Assembly (NCBI RefSeq): GCF_051465645.1
Contig: NZ_CP195790.1
Location: 2,542,001 to 2,606,000, forward strand
Reading direction: 5' to 3'
Length of the DNA: 64,000 nucleotides
Source: Planctomicrobium sp051465645
Lineage (GTDB): Bacteria > Planctomycetota > Planctomycetia > Planctomycetales > Planctomycetaceae
The notes under the pieces were generated by a model. It was given only the letters and a program-made list of their open reading frames with translations, made no database searches and was not told the DNA's origin. The translations under genes and the position numbers were made by a program. Positions 44,090-51,884 of this stretch are shown in pieces. Each line of letters opens with the position of its first letter. Position 1 is the stretch's first letter.

Positions 44090-44129
44090 ACCGCCTCATC
44101 CGGGAGAATTCTCTCCTGGATGAGGCGGT
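44090..44129 (+). terminator. Large intra-operon hairpin before the E1 gene
   Basis: A 12-bp stem ACCGCCTCATCC / GGATGAGGCGGT with further inner pairing (GGAG / CTCC) lies 23 nt after the JAB gene and 21 nt before the E1 ATG. Only a weak T-tract (TCTTT) follows, so it could be a processing or attenuation structure. Confidence 0.7.
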
Positions 44130-44150
44130 CAGTCTTTGGAAAGGCCTCTC

Positions 44151-44813
44151 ATGACAGATCGTTTCCTGCGGCAGCAGGATCTGGTCCCCCTCACCCGACT
44201 CCAGAGTCTCCGTCTCACCGTCATCGGGGTCGGTGCCATCGGCCGGCAGGTTGCCCTGCAACTGGCCGCCAGCGGTGCCCGCCGCATCCAGTTGATCGAT
44301 CCCGATCACGTGGAACCGACCAACATCACCACCCAGGGCTATTTCCAGGAAGATCTGGGATCTCTCAAAGTCGATGCCACTGCGGCCCTCCTCTGGCGGA
44401 TCGATCCCCAGCTCCATGTCGAGACTGTCGCCGATCGCTTCCGCTCCCGTCACGAGACCAGCACCGTCGTCTTCTGCTGCGTCGATTCGATCAGCGCCCG
44501 GGCGGCGATCTGGCGAAGCTGCCAGCACCAGGTCGAGTACTGGGGCGATGGCCGCATGCTCGGCGAAGTCCTGCGGGTTCTCACCGCCACGGATGAGTCC
44601 TCCCGACAGCACTATGCCACCACCCTGTTCCCCCAGGCTCAGGCCCAGTCCGGCAGCTGCACCTCCCGCAGCACGATTTACTGCGCCAGCCTCGCCGCCG
44701 CCCTGATGCTCCACCAGTTCACAAGATGGCTCAGACACCTCCCCAACGACCAAAACCTCACCCTCAACCTCCTCGCCAGTGAACTGACCGTGGGAACGGA
44801 ACCAATCCGATAA
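44151..44813 (+). CDS. ThiF/E1-like Ubl-activating enzyme
   Basis: From the ATG at 44151 (GGAAAGG ribosome binding site) the protein is 220 aa, the size of a single adenylation domain. It has the Rossmann motif GVGAIG (26-31), LIDPDHVEPTNI with Asp50 and Asn58, then a Thr-Thr-Gln where MoeB/ThiF have Arg-Gln, Lys73 (SLKVDA) and Asp112 (CCVDS). Cys170 and Cys178 in SGSCTSRSTIYC are candidate thioester cysteines. There is no N-terminal inactive adenylation domain and no UFD. It should adenylate the Ubl and pass it to the E2-like protein. It is the last gene of the operon. Confidence 0.85.
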   Translation: MTDRFLRQQDLVPLTRLQSLRLTVIGVGAIGRQVALQLAASGARRIQLIDPDHVEPTNITTQGYFQEDLGSLKVDATAALLWRIDPQLHVETVADRFRSRHETSTVVFCCVDSISARAAIWRSCQHQVEYWGDGRMLGEVLRVLTATDESSRQHYATTLFPQAQAQSGSCTSRSTIYCASLAAALMLHQFTRWLRHLPNDQNLTLNLLASELTVGTEPIR

Positions 44814-44953
44814 GCGGGATTTGCCAGCAAGGACAACAAGGGAGACTAAAGTGCGGGGAACCCCACGAACATTGGACATCACTTGAGACGAAGCGATCAC
44901 ATAGCGAGCAACCCTGACGTCAACGCTGTCACTTCATCCTGACGGAAGAATGT

Positions 44954-45002
44954 GAGAGAGACTGCGGTCGCCCCAGGGCGGCCGCAGTCTCTCTCTTTTT
45001 TT
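44954..45002 (+). terminator. Strong terminator at the end of the Ubl operon
   Basis: A 14-bp perfect stem GAGAGAGACTGCGG / CCGCAGTCTCTCTC with further inner GC pairs is followed by eight T residues. It lies 140 nt past the E1 stop. It also marks the start of the scar region with IS110 and MFS fragments. Confidence 0.9.
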
Positions 45003-45020
45003 AGATTAAAGTGTCCCATA

Positions 45021-45416
45021 TCATCCTGAGGGCGACGCTGCGACTCCGAGCATCTTTCGAGTACGGTTGACAATACCCGTCTCTTCATCACGGATGCCCC
45101 AGAGCAACTCACTGAGGGCTGCTGCATCGCGGCGATCTGTTTTACAGCGTTTGCGTTCTTTCGGCTGAATGAAGATCACCTTATGGCACCGATAGTCACG
45201 GAGCATCCGAAACAGCCAATCCTTGCACCCACAGAGTTCGACGACAGCGATGAACTGTTGTTCGAGTTGTACACAACGCCGCGTGAGCTGATCGAAGAAC
45301 TCGAGAATTTTCTCCGGTTGCGTGGAGACCTGACGTGCCAAGACGACGTCCCCCGCCTGGTCGCGAATTGAAACGGTCGATTCTCGGGTATGTTGATCGA
45401 TCCCAAGAAAACGCAT
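45021..45416 (-). pseudogene. IS110-family transposase, truncated N-terminal fragment
   Basis: From the ATG at 45416 the fragment covers about 131 aa of a protein that is normally about 350-400 aa. MRFLGIDQHTRESTVSI contains the first Asp of the DEDD (RuvC-like) site, and VVELCGCKDWLF and TDRRDAAALSELLW are typical IS110 segments. The C-terminal half, including the Ser-containing transposase_20 domain, is missing. Not functional. It marks a past insertion or recombination edge of the element. Confidence 0.85.
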
Positions 45417-45551
45417 GCTGCGGTTCTCCTGTGAGAAGAGGATATGAAACGCCCACACCGGAAAATCCCATCCCACTTCGCAATTGCCCTTTCATCGCTA
45501 CCAAAGGACGAAAACGATTACCGCAGCGCGTGGGGCGAAACGAAGCCTGCT

Positions 45552-45884
45552 TTCATGCCGGGAACGTCGTGGCAGCCATGGGTGATCACAATTCAAGTTC
45601 TGGATGCCGTGGGAAAGGGAATTTCCGGAGTGGTCGCGACTCTGATGGTCGCTGATTTCACGAAAGGGAGCGGGCGGTTCAATCTGGAACAAGGAGTCAT
45701 TGCGACCGCAATTGGCCTGAGAGCAGCAGGTAATTACTCGACTGGTCTTGTCGTCGACAAATGGGGATACAACGCCGTTTTTTTGATGTTTCCAGCGATC
45801 GCTTGCGGCGCTCTGTTCGTGTTCGTCGCGCTCGTTCCAGAACCGGCCGAACCTGAGGCGCAAACACGACTCCGCCCAGCCTGA
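45552..45884 (+). pseudogene. MFS transporter, C-terminal fragment
   Basis: The in-frame sequence from about 45552 encodes IQVLDAVGKGISGVVATLMVADFTKGSGRFNLEQGVIATAIGLRAAGNYSTGLVVDKWGYNAVFLMF, matching the last third of an MFS permease (two to three helices). No N-terminal two thirds exist; the preceding codons from 45444 are unrelated. The gene is a remnant cut by rearrangement next to the IS110 fragment. Confidence 0.75.
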
Positions 45885-46022
45885 TCGATGTCTGAGACCA
45901 TTCTCGTTGTTCAAAGTGGACTTATCCCCGACACTGTCAACGTCGGCCCTTCGCCGATCAAGCTGGAGAATGCTGTTGTTCACCTTTTCTCGACGAAAAG
46001 GCATTCTACGCCTCGTTCGGTG

Positions 46023-47396
46023 TCAATCCGGACTGGCTGGCAACAGAACCGTAAATGTGGTGCCTTTCGTAAACTTGCTCTCGACTGTGATCTCTCCACC
46101 GTGGGCTTCGACAATCGATTTGCAGATGGACAGTCCGAGACCGGTGCCGCCGGTGGCACGGGCGCGTGAAACATCGGCACGGTGGAATCGTTCAAAGATG
46201 TGTGGCAATTGTTCAGGAGCGATCCCGGGGCCGCTGTCACCGACGGAGAAACGGGCCGTGCCATCCTGTCGTGTCTGGATGGTGATTGTTCCCTCAGCTG
46301 GAGTGAAATGGATGGCGTTGGTGAGCAGGTTGATGATCACTTGCGTCAGACGCGCGGGGTCGGCGTGGCTGGATGCGGGCTGGAGATCAAGGTCGATGTG
46401 CAGGTGTTTCGCTTGGATCAGGGGGCGCAGGAGTTTCGTGCAATCTCGTACCAAGTTGGCAAGATCACAGGGTTGGCGATCTATCGGCTCGGCAGCAGCA
46501 TCGAAGCGGGCCAGGTCGAGCAGTGATTCGATCAGCGTCTTCATCCGCTGCGCCGCCTGCACGCAGTCGGCAAGTGCCTCACGATATTCGGCGGGACTTT
46601 GTTCATGTAGCAGCACGCCTTGAGCATGGGCCAAAATGAGCGCAACCGGCGTGCGGAGTTCATGAGAGGCGTCGGCAGTGAACTGAACCTGTCGGGCGAA
46701 TGCACTTTCGAGGCGACTGAAGGTTTCATTAAGCACGTTGGCAACATCGCTGAGTTCGTCATCAGCGTTGCCAACGTGGATTCTCTGTGAGAGATCGCCA
46801 GCAGCAATTTTTCTGGCGGTTTGACTGACTTCAACAAGAGGGCGTGTCATCCGAGACGCGATCCACCATGCGAGTGCTAGGCCAACCAACAGGATCCCCA
46901 AGCCGAAGGTCATGAGCGATGTGGCATCCGTATGCATCGCTGCACGGTCGAGATGAATGCTACGCCCCACCAGAAAGCAACGGCCAGTGGGCGTAAAATG
47001 GACCAGTTCCCGAAACGTTCCGCGCATTCGCAGCGTTTTCGCTTCCGGTGTTCGCACTGGAAACTCCACTTGCGGTGCATGCTCAGCATGTCCTTGAACA
47101 CGGCCATCGCTCAACCACACCCAGTAATAGAACGCCTCGCTCCCCTCATTGGCAAAAAGGTCTCGAGCACGGGTCGAAAAACGAGGCTCGCTCACTTCCT
47201 CTAGACGCTGCCCGCGACCGGGCCGGTAGGCGCTGATGAGCAAGTTCAGGCGTTCCTGAAGGTCACGATCGACTGCGGCTATCCGTGCCGCACTTTCCCG
47301 ATGCCATGCCACATAGCCAAACCCCGAGAGTGTGATGAGCAGCAGGAGCCCGATGAGCCCGAGTAAACGCACACGAATGGAACGCAGCTGTTTCAT
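46023..47396 (-). CDS. Sensor histidine kinase with HAMP domain
   Basis: The 457-aa protein has two transmembrane helices (about 10-30 and 162-182) around a periplasmic sensor domain, then HAMP (MTRPLVEVSQTARKIAAGDLSQRI), HisKA with phospho-acceptor His in ADASHELRTP, and a HATPase domain (NLLTNAIHFTP, GDSGPGIAPEQLPHIFERFHRAD, GGTGLGLSICK). The layout is that of CusS/QseC-type metal or stress sensors. It overlaps the response regulator gene by 4 nt (ATGA), and the pair diverges from the PSCyt operon. Confidence 0.92.
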   Translation of the reverse strand: MKQLRSIRVRLLGLIGLLLLITLSGFGYVAWHRESAARIAAVDRDLQERLNLLISAYRPGRGQRLEEVSEPRFSTRARDLFANEGSEAFYYWVWLSDGRVQGHAEHAPQVEFPVRTPEAKTLRMRGTFRELVHFTPTGRCFLVGRSIHLDRAAMHTDATSLMTFGLGILLVGLALAWWIASRMTRPLVEVSQTARKIAAGDLSQRIHVGNADDELSDVANVLNETFSRLESAFARQVQFTADASHELRTPVALILAHAQGVLLHEQSPAEYREALADCVQAAQRMKTLIESLLDLARFDAAAEPIDRQPCDLANLVRDCTKLLRPLIQAKHLHIDLDLQPASSHADPARLTQVIINLLTNAIHFTPAEGTITIQTRQDGTARFSVGDSGPGIAPEQLPHIFERFHRADVSRARATGGTGLGLSICKSIVEAHGGEITVESKFTKGTTFTVLLPASPD

Positions 47397-48052
47397 GGCT
47401 CGATACCGATGCCATATCCGTGGCCGCGTCTGGTGATGATGAAAGTCTGCCCGAGTTTGCGACGCAGGTTGGAAACTCGCACGTCGAGCAGATTGGAGAG
47501 AGTGTCGTCGTTCTCATCAAAAAGATGATCGAAAAGTGTCGTGCGGGAAACGACTTCACCGCGATGCAGCGCGAGGTATTCCAGCAGTGAGTATTCACTC
47601 GGCAACAGCGGTACCACCTCACCATGCCGCCACACGCAACGTTGTGCGGTATCGATTATGATTTCACCAAAATCCAGCCTAGCACTGGCGGCAACAGCTC
47701 CTCGACGAATTAAAGCACGCACTCGCGCGAGCAGTTCCGGCAGATCGAACGGCTTTAAGACGTAATCGTCTGCACCGTAGTCCAGACCACGGACACGATC
47801 CTGGCTGGCATCACGGGCCGTGAGCATCAAAACTGGCGTCGCTTTTGTCTTTCGCAACTGCGTCAATAGCTCCCATCCATCGAACACGGGCAACATGGCA
47901 TCCAGCAGAATCGCGTCGTAGTTATTCTCCCGGGCTTTATCGAGCCCCGTGTCGCCGTCTCCCGCTGTGTCCACGGCATAGCCTTCCCGACGCAGAACCT
48001 GCGTCAGTCTGCGGAGGAGATCAGCTTCGTCTTCGACGATGAGGAGGCGCAT
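47393..48052 (-). CDS. OmpR-family response regulator
   Basis: A 219-aa regulator with a receiver domain (MRLLIVEDEADLL, phospho-acceptor Asp in ILLDAMLPVFDGWELL, Lys in DYVLKPFDLPELL) and a winged-helix DNA-binding domain (LLPSEYSLLEYLALHRGEVVSRTTL, VSNLRRKLG...TRRGHGYGIG). It is cotranscribed with the histidine kinase. The two may control the adjacent divergent operon at 48232, from which they are separated by only 180 bp. Confidence 0.92.
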   Translation of the reverse strand: MRLLIVEDEADLLRRLTQVLRREGYAVDTAGDGDTGLDKARENNYDAILLDAMLPVFDGWELLTQLRKTKATPVLMLTARDASQDRVRGLDYGADDYVLKPFDLPELLARVRALIRRGAVAASARLDFGEIIIDTAQRCVWRHGEVVPLLPSEYSLLEYLALHRGEVVSRTTLFDHLFDENDDTLSNLLDVRVSNLRRKLGQTFIITRRGHGYGIGIEP

Positions 48053-48231
48053 CTCATCATCTTAGCGTGAAACTGCGACCGCCTCACCTTTGGGTTTGAT
48101 GAAATTTGGCGTTGTGACAATTCGGCGATTTTCTTTTCCGTTCATCTTCTCAAAAGGTTCGCTGCCGTAATATCAGGACGAGTCAATGAGAAAGAATCCC
48201 TTTCGAACAGTTTCCAAATTCGGATCACCGC

Positions 48232-50958
48232 ATGAAAACCAGCTACCCTGCATTTGCCGTGGCTGCACTTCTCAGCGTCTGCACTCAGGCAATAGCGCAG
48301 TCGGAATCCCGGCCCAACCAAATGGCGTTTTTTGAGTCCAAGATTCGACCGGTGCTGGTCAATAAGTGTTACCAGTGCCATGCGGAGACCTCGAGCAATA
48401 TTCGGGGTGGACTGGTGCTCGACACGCGCGAGGGGATCCGGCGCGGGGGAGATACGGGCCCCGCGGTTGTACCGGGTGATTTGAAGAAGAGCCTGCTCAT
48501 TGAGGCGATTCGATACACCGACAAAGAAACAGCAATGCCACCAGAGAAGCACGGTGGAAAGCTTCCGGATGCAGTGATCGCGGATTTTGAGCAGTGGGTG
48601 ATAATGGGGGCTCCTGATCCACGCGATGGCAAGGCGGCAATCGTCGAATCGTCGAAGAAATGGGATCCTCAGGTTGCGACATCTTGGTGGGCCTTTCAAC
48701 CGCTGCGCCCCCCCACAGTGCCCGAGCTAAAAAACACGGCCTGGCCGAGAGGGGACATCGATCGCTTCGTACTTGCGGGCTTGGAGGAGAGAGGGCTGAA
48801 ACCCGTTGAAGATGCGGACAAGGTCACCCTTCTACGTCGCGTCTATTTTGATCTCATCGGGCTTCCACCAGCACCAGAGAAAATCACAGCTTTCGTTGCC
48901 GACAAAAGTCCAAAGGCATTTGAAAAAATCGTGGACGAGTTGCTGGCTTCCCCGCAGTTTGGTGAGCGCTGGGGGCGGCACTGGCTCGATGTGGCCCGCT
49001 ATGCAGAGAGTACGGGCAAGGATTTGAACGTCTCCTTTCCGCATGCCTGGCGTTACCGCGATTACGTCATTTCGGCGTTCAACAAGGACAAACCGTACGA
49101 CCAATTCATCCGCGAGCAAATCGCTGGTGACTTACTTCAGGCAAAAGATCCGAAAGTCAAAGCCGAACAGCAGGTCGCAACCGGGTTCCTGGCCATTGGA
49201 CCGAAAAACCTGGGCGAACTCACACCGCGACAGTTTGAACTCGATTTAGCTGATGAGCAGATCGACGCGACAACACAGGCATTCCTTGGGCTGACTGTGG
49301 CGTGCGCGCGTTGTCATGATCACAAGTTTGATCCGATTTCACAGCAGGATTACTACGCACTGGCTGGAATTTTCCTGTCGACGGAAGTGAGCTATGGCAC
49401 GCTGAGCGGACCCAAAAATAATCAGGAACGCGACGTCATCACCCTGCCGAAAGAAGCGGGTTTGCCGACTGTTCACTCAAAAATCACACCTCAGGAACGG
49501 GCGCGATTGGCAGCCGACTTCGCCGCTGCAAAAAGCCGCTACGACGATCTCATGGCCCAACGTAGCACTCCCGGTTCCGGCCCGCGTACCGGTTCTGGCC
49601 CCGCCAGTAAAAGTCCCAGCGAGAGCGGGGAAGCTGGTGGCAGCAGAGAAAGAGGGGCAATCAGAGGCGGCAGAGGCGGCATGAGTGGCCCAAAGGGTGG
49701 CATGGAGAGCAGTAGTGGCATGGGCGGCCCAAGAGGCGGGAGCGGTCCACAGTTCTTCATCCAGGTGCAGATCGCACTTGGCAGAATGGCGGACTCGGAA
49801 AACCGTCTCAATGCCTTCGACGAACAGGGAAACGCAAAGGCGTTCTGTATGGGAGTCCAGGACCGCCCGGCAGGCAAAGGCCGCCCCGAACCCATGCGAC
49901 CAACAAAAGTGGTTGAGATCAAGGGGAGTTCCGGGGTCCGGCCGCCGAGTGGCTTCGAATCGATTGCGGATAGCCCACTCTTCGAACGTGGGGAAATGAA
50001 CGAGCCCAACAATCGCGTGCCGCGCGGTTTTCCAACGGCGATTTTCAATTCACCACGCCAAACGATCCCGTTGAATACCAGTGGGCGCAAACAACTTGCT
50101 GACTGGATCGTCGACGAACGTCATCCCCTCACATCACGTGTGATGGCAAACCGGATGTGGCACTGGCTCTTCGGTGAAGGTCTGGTGACGACTGTCGATA
50201 ACTTTGGCACGATGGGGGCATTACCAGCGAATCAGGCGTTGCTCGATCATCTCGCAACACGATTGGTCAAGAACCACTGGTCAATGAAAACGACGATTCG
50301 CGAGATTGTGCTCAGTCGCACCTATCAACTCGACTCAACTTACGACGCGGAAAACTTCGCAGCAGATCCAGAGAACACTCTTCTATGGCGACATTCAAAA
50401 CGTCGTCTTGATGCCGAGTGCATCCGCGACGCGATGCTGGCCGCCAGCGGGCAACTGAACCTGAAGCCGCCCGTCAGTTCCATCGTCTCGCTCGCGGGGG
50501 AAGGCCCCATCGGCAGTACGGGTGGATTCGTCCGCATTAACGAAGATGATTTCATCAATGCCACTGCGAATTATCGTAGCGTCTATCTCCCGATCGCCCG
50601 TGACCTACTTCCCGATGCACTGGCGGTCTTTGATTACTCAGAGGCCAGCATCGTCAATGGAGCCCGTGAGCAAACCAATGTTCCGGCACAGGCGCTGTAC
50701 CTGCTGAACAACGACTTCGTCATTCAGCAAGCCAATCAGTTTGCTCAACGACTTGGTGCAAAATCTTCAACGAACACAGATCAACGAATCTCCCAGGCAT
50801 ACTCCCTGGCGTTCTCCCGGCAGCCCACGAAGAAGGAAGTTCAGACCGCAAAATCATTCCTCAATCAACAACATTCCAACGGCAACTCTTCCGAAAAAGC
50901 GTGGAGCACCTTCTTGCTCGCACTCTTTGCCAGTGCAGAGTTTCGTTTCCTGGATTAA
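48232..50958 (+). CDS. PSCyt1/DUF1549/DUF1553 planctomycete cytochrome protein
   Basis: A 908-aa secreted protein with a signal peptide (ending AIA|QSES). The PSCyt1 domain has the haem motif CYQCH at residues 46-50. DUF1549 (PSCyt2) follows, with FGERWGRHWLDVARYAES and a second CxxCH, CARCHDHKFDPISQQDYY. Then comes a long Gly/Ser/Arg-rich low-complexity insertion (residues about 440-510). The DUF1553 domain (QTIPLNTSGRKQLADWIVDERHPLTSRVMANRMWHWLFGEGLV) follows. The pair with a downstream DUF1501 protein is a hallmark of planctomycetes. The exact reaction is not known. Confidence 0.92.
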   Translation: MKTSYPAFAVAALLSVCTQAIAQSESRPNQMAFFESKIRPVLVNKCYQCHAETSSNIRGGLVLDTREGIRRGGDTGPAVVPGDLKKSLLIEAIRYTDKETAMPPEKHGGKLPDAVIADFEQWVIMGAPDPRDGKAAIVESSKKWDPQVATSWWAFQPLRPPTVPELKNTAWPRGDIDRFVLAGLEERGLKPVEDADKVTLLRRVYFDLIGLPPAPEKITAFVADKSPKAFEKIVDELLASPQFGERWGRHWLDVARYAESTGKDLNVSFPHAWRYRDYVISAFNKDKPYDQFIREQIAGDLLQAKDPKVKAEQQVATGFLAIGPKNLGELTPRQFELDLADEQIDATTQAFLGLTVACARCHDHKFDPISQQDYYALAGIFLSTEVSYGTLSGPKNNQERDVITLPKEAGLPTVHSKITPQERARLAADFAAAKSRYDDLMAQRSTPGSGPRTGSGPASKSPSESGEAGGSRERGAIRGGRGGMSGPKGGMESSSGMGGPRGGSGPQFFIQVQIALGRMADSENRLNAFDEQGNAKAFCMGVQDRPAGKGRPEPMRPTKVVEIKGSSGVRPPSGFESIADSPLFERGEMNEPNNRVPRGFPTAIFNSPRQTIPLNTSGRKQLADWIVDERHPLTSRVMANRMWHWLFGEGLVTTVDNFGTMGALPANQALLDHLATRLVKNHWSMKTTIREIVLSRTYQLDSTYDAENFAADPENTLLWRHSKRRLDAECIRDAMLAASGQLNLKPPVSSIVSLAGEGPIGSTGGFVRINEDDFINATANYRSVYLPIARDLLPDALAVFDYSEASIVNGAREQTNVPAQALYLLNNDFVIQQANQFAQRLGAKSSTNTDQRISQAYSLAFSRQPTKKEVQTAKSFLNQQHSNGNSSEKAWSTFLLALFASAEFRFLD

Positions 50959-50963
50959 ATACG

Positions 50964-51884
50964 ATGCACATACAAATTATGACGCTGATCGTACTTTGCT
51001 CAATGCCATCCTTCGGTTTTGCGCAAGCTCCCAATTCTCCCCGAGGCCCCCGTATGGGGAGACCTGCAGCGAGTCGCCCTCAAGTTTCACTGACCCCGAA
51101 TCAACCCGACGCGCCCTCTGGATTCGATGTGGCGCGGGACGGCATCGAGCGCGGCAAAGTCACTTCGTTCGAATACAAGACGAAATCGACAGGCGAGACA
51201 TACCGTGCGAGCGTCTACACGCCACCGGGTTTCTCCAAAGAGAAGAAATACCCGGCTCTCTATCTACTCCACGGCGCAAGCGGCGACGAGAACACATGGG
51301 TGCAGGAGATTCACGCCGATGCAATCCTGGACAACCTTTACGCCAGCAAAAAGCTTGTGCCAATGGTTGTCGTCATGCCGTCGAGCTTGTCCGTTACGGC
51401 GCGCGGTCGGGAAGACAAAAGCGGAGAAGATAGTAATCGTGAAGGAAGAGCGAGTGCGAACATGGCAATCAGCGGCGTACTGCTGAATGATCTGATTCCC
51501 TATGTTGAATGAAACCTTCCCGTCATTGCTGATCGTAAACATCGCGCACTCGCTGGACTCTCGATGGGAGCAGGATTGGCACTCAACACAGGATTAACAA
51601 ACTCCACCGAGTTCGCATGGGTTGGAGCGTTCTCCGGCAGCGGCACGCGACGGCTGTCAGATCGTGCGAAGTTAGACCTCGCGTTATCCGTACGACAACC
51701 ACAGTTTCTCTGGCTTTCTGTGGGCGACCGGGACGGTCTGATGAGAGAAACAATGGTGGACACCGGAACTTTCCTGACGGAAAGAAGAGTTCCGTACGTC
51801 TTCTGCATCAACGCTGGTGGGCATGAGCCCAAAGTCTGGATGAACGATCTCTACTATTTTGCTCCGAGGCTGTTTCGAAAATGA
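50964..51884 (+). pseudogene. Esterase (feruloyl/enterochelin esterase-like) with in-frame TGA
   Basis: From the ATG at 50964 the N-terminal half has a signal peptide and the esterase pattern YPALYLLHGASGDENTWV. At 51510-51512 the frame meets TGA, then continues without a shift as NLPVIADRKHRALAGLSMGAGLALN (nucleophile Ser in GLSMG), then GDRDGL (Asp) and GGHEPKVW (His). All three catalytic residues lie beyond the stop, so the shortened product would be inactive. A single nonsense mutation explains this. The 3' end overlaps the DUF1501 start by ATGA, so the transcript order remains intact. Confidence 0.8.

Noticed and set aside
41244..44813. Assignment of the Ubl operon to the PRTRC cassette
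   Set aside because: That cassette also includes ThiF, JAB-like and small proteins but is defined by a ParB-related gene, which is absent here. A relationship is possible; only HMM searches could decide.
44088..44900. 270-codon leftward frame over the E1 gene
   Set aside because: It is a shadow of the GC-rich E1 gene, which has clear motifs in the other strand; the leftward product is Gly/Glu-rich with no domain.
51510..51512. TGA in the esterase gene as a selenocysteine codon
   Set aside because: The TGA does not sit at a known redox or active site, the esterase family has no selenocysteine, and I saw no obvious SECIS-like hairpin just after it. A nonsense mutation is simpler.
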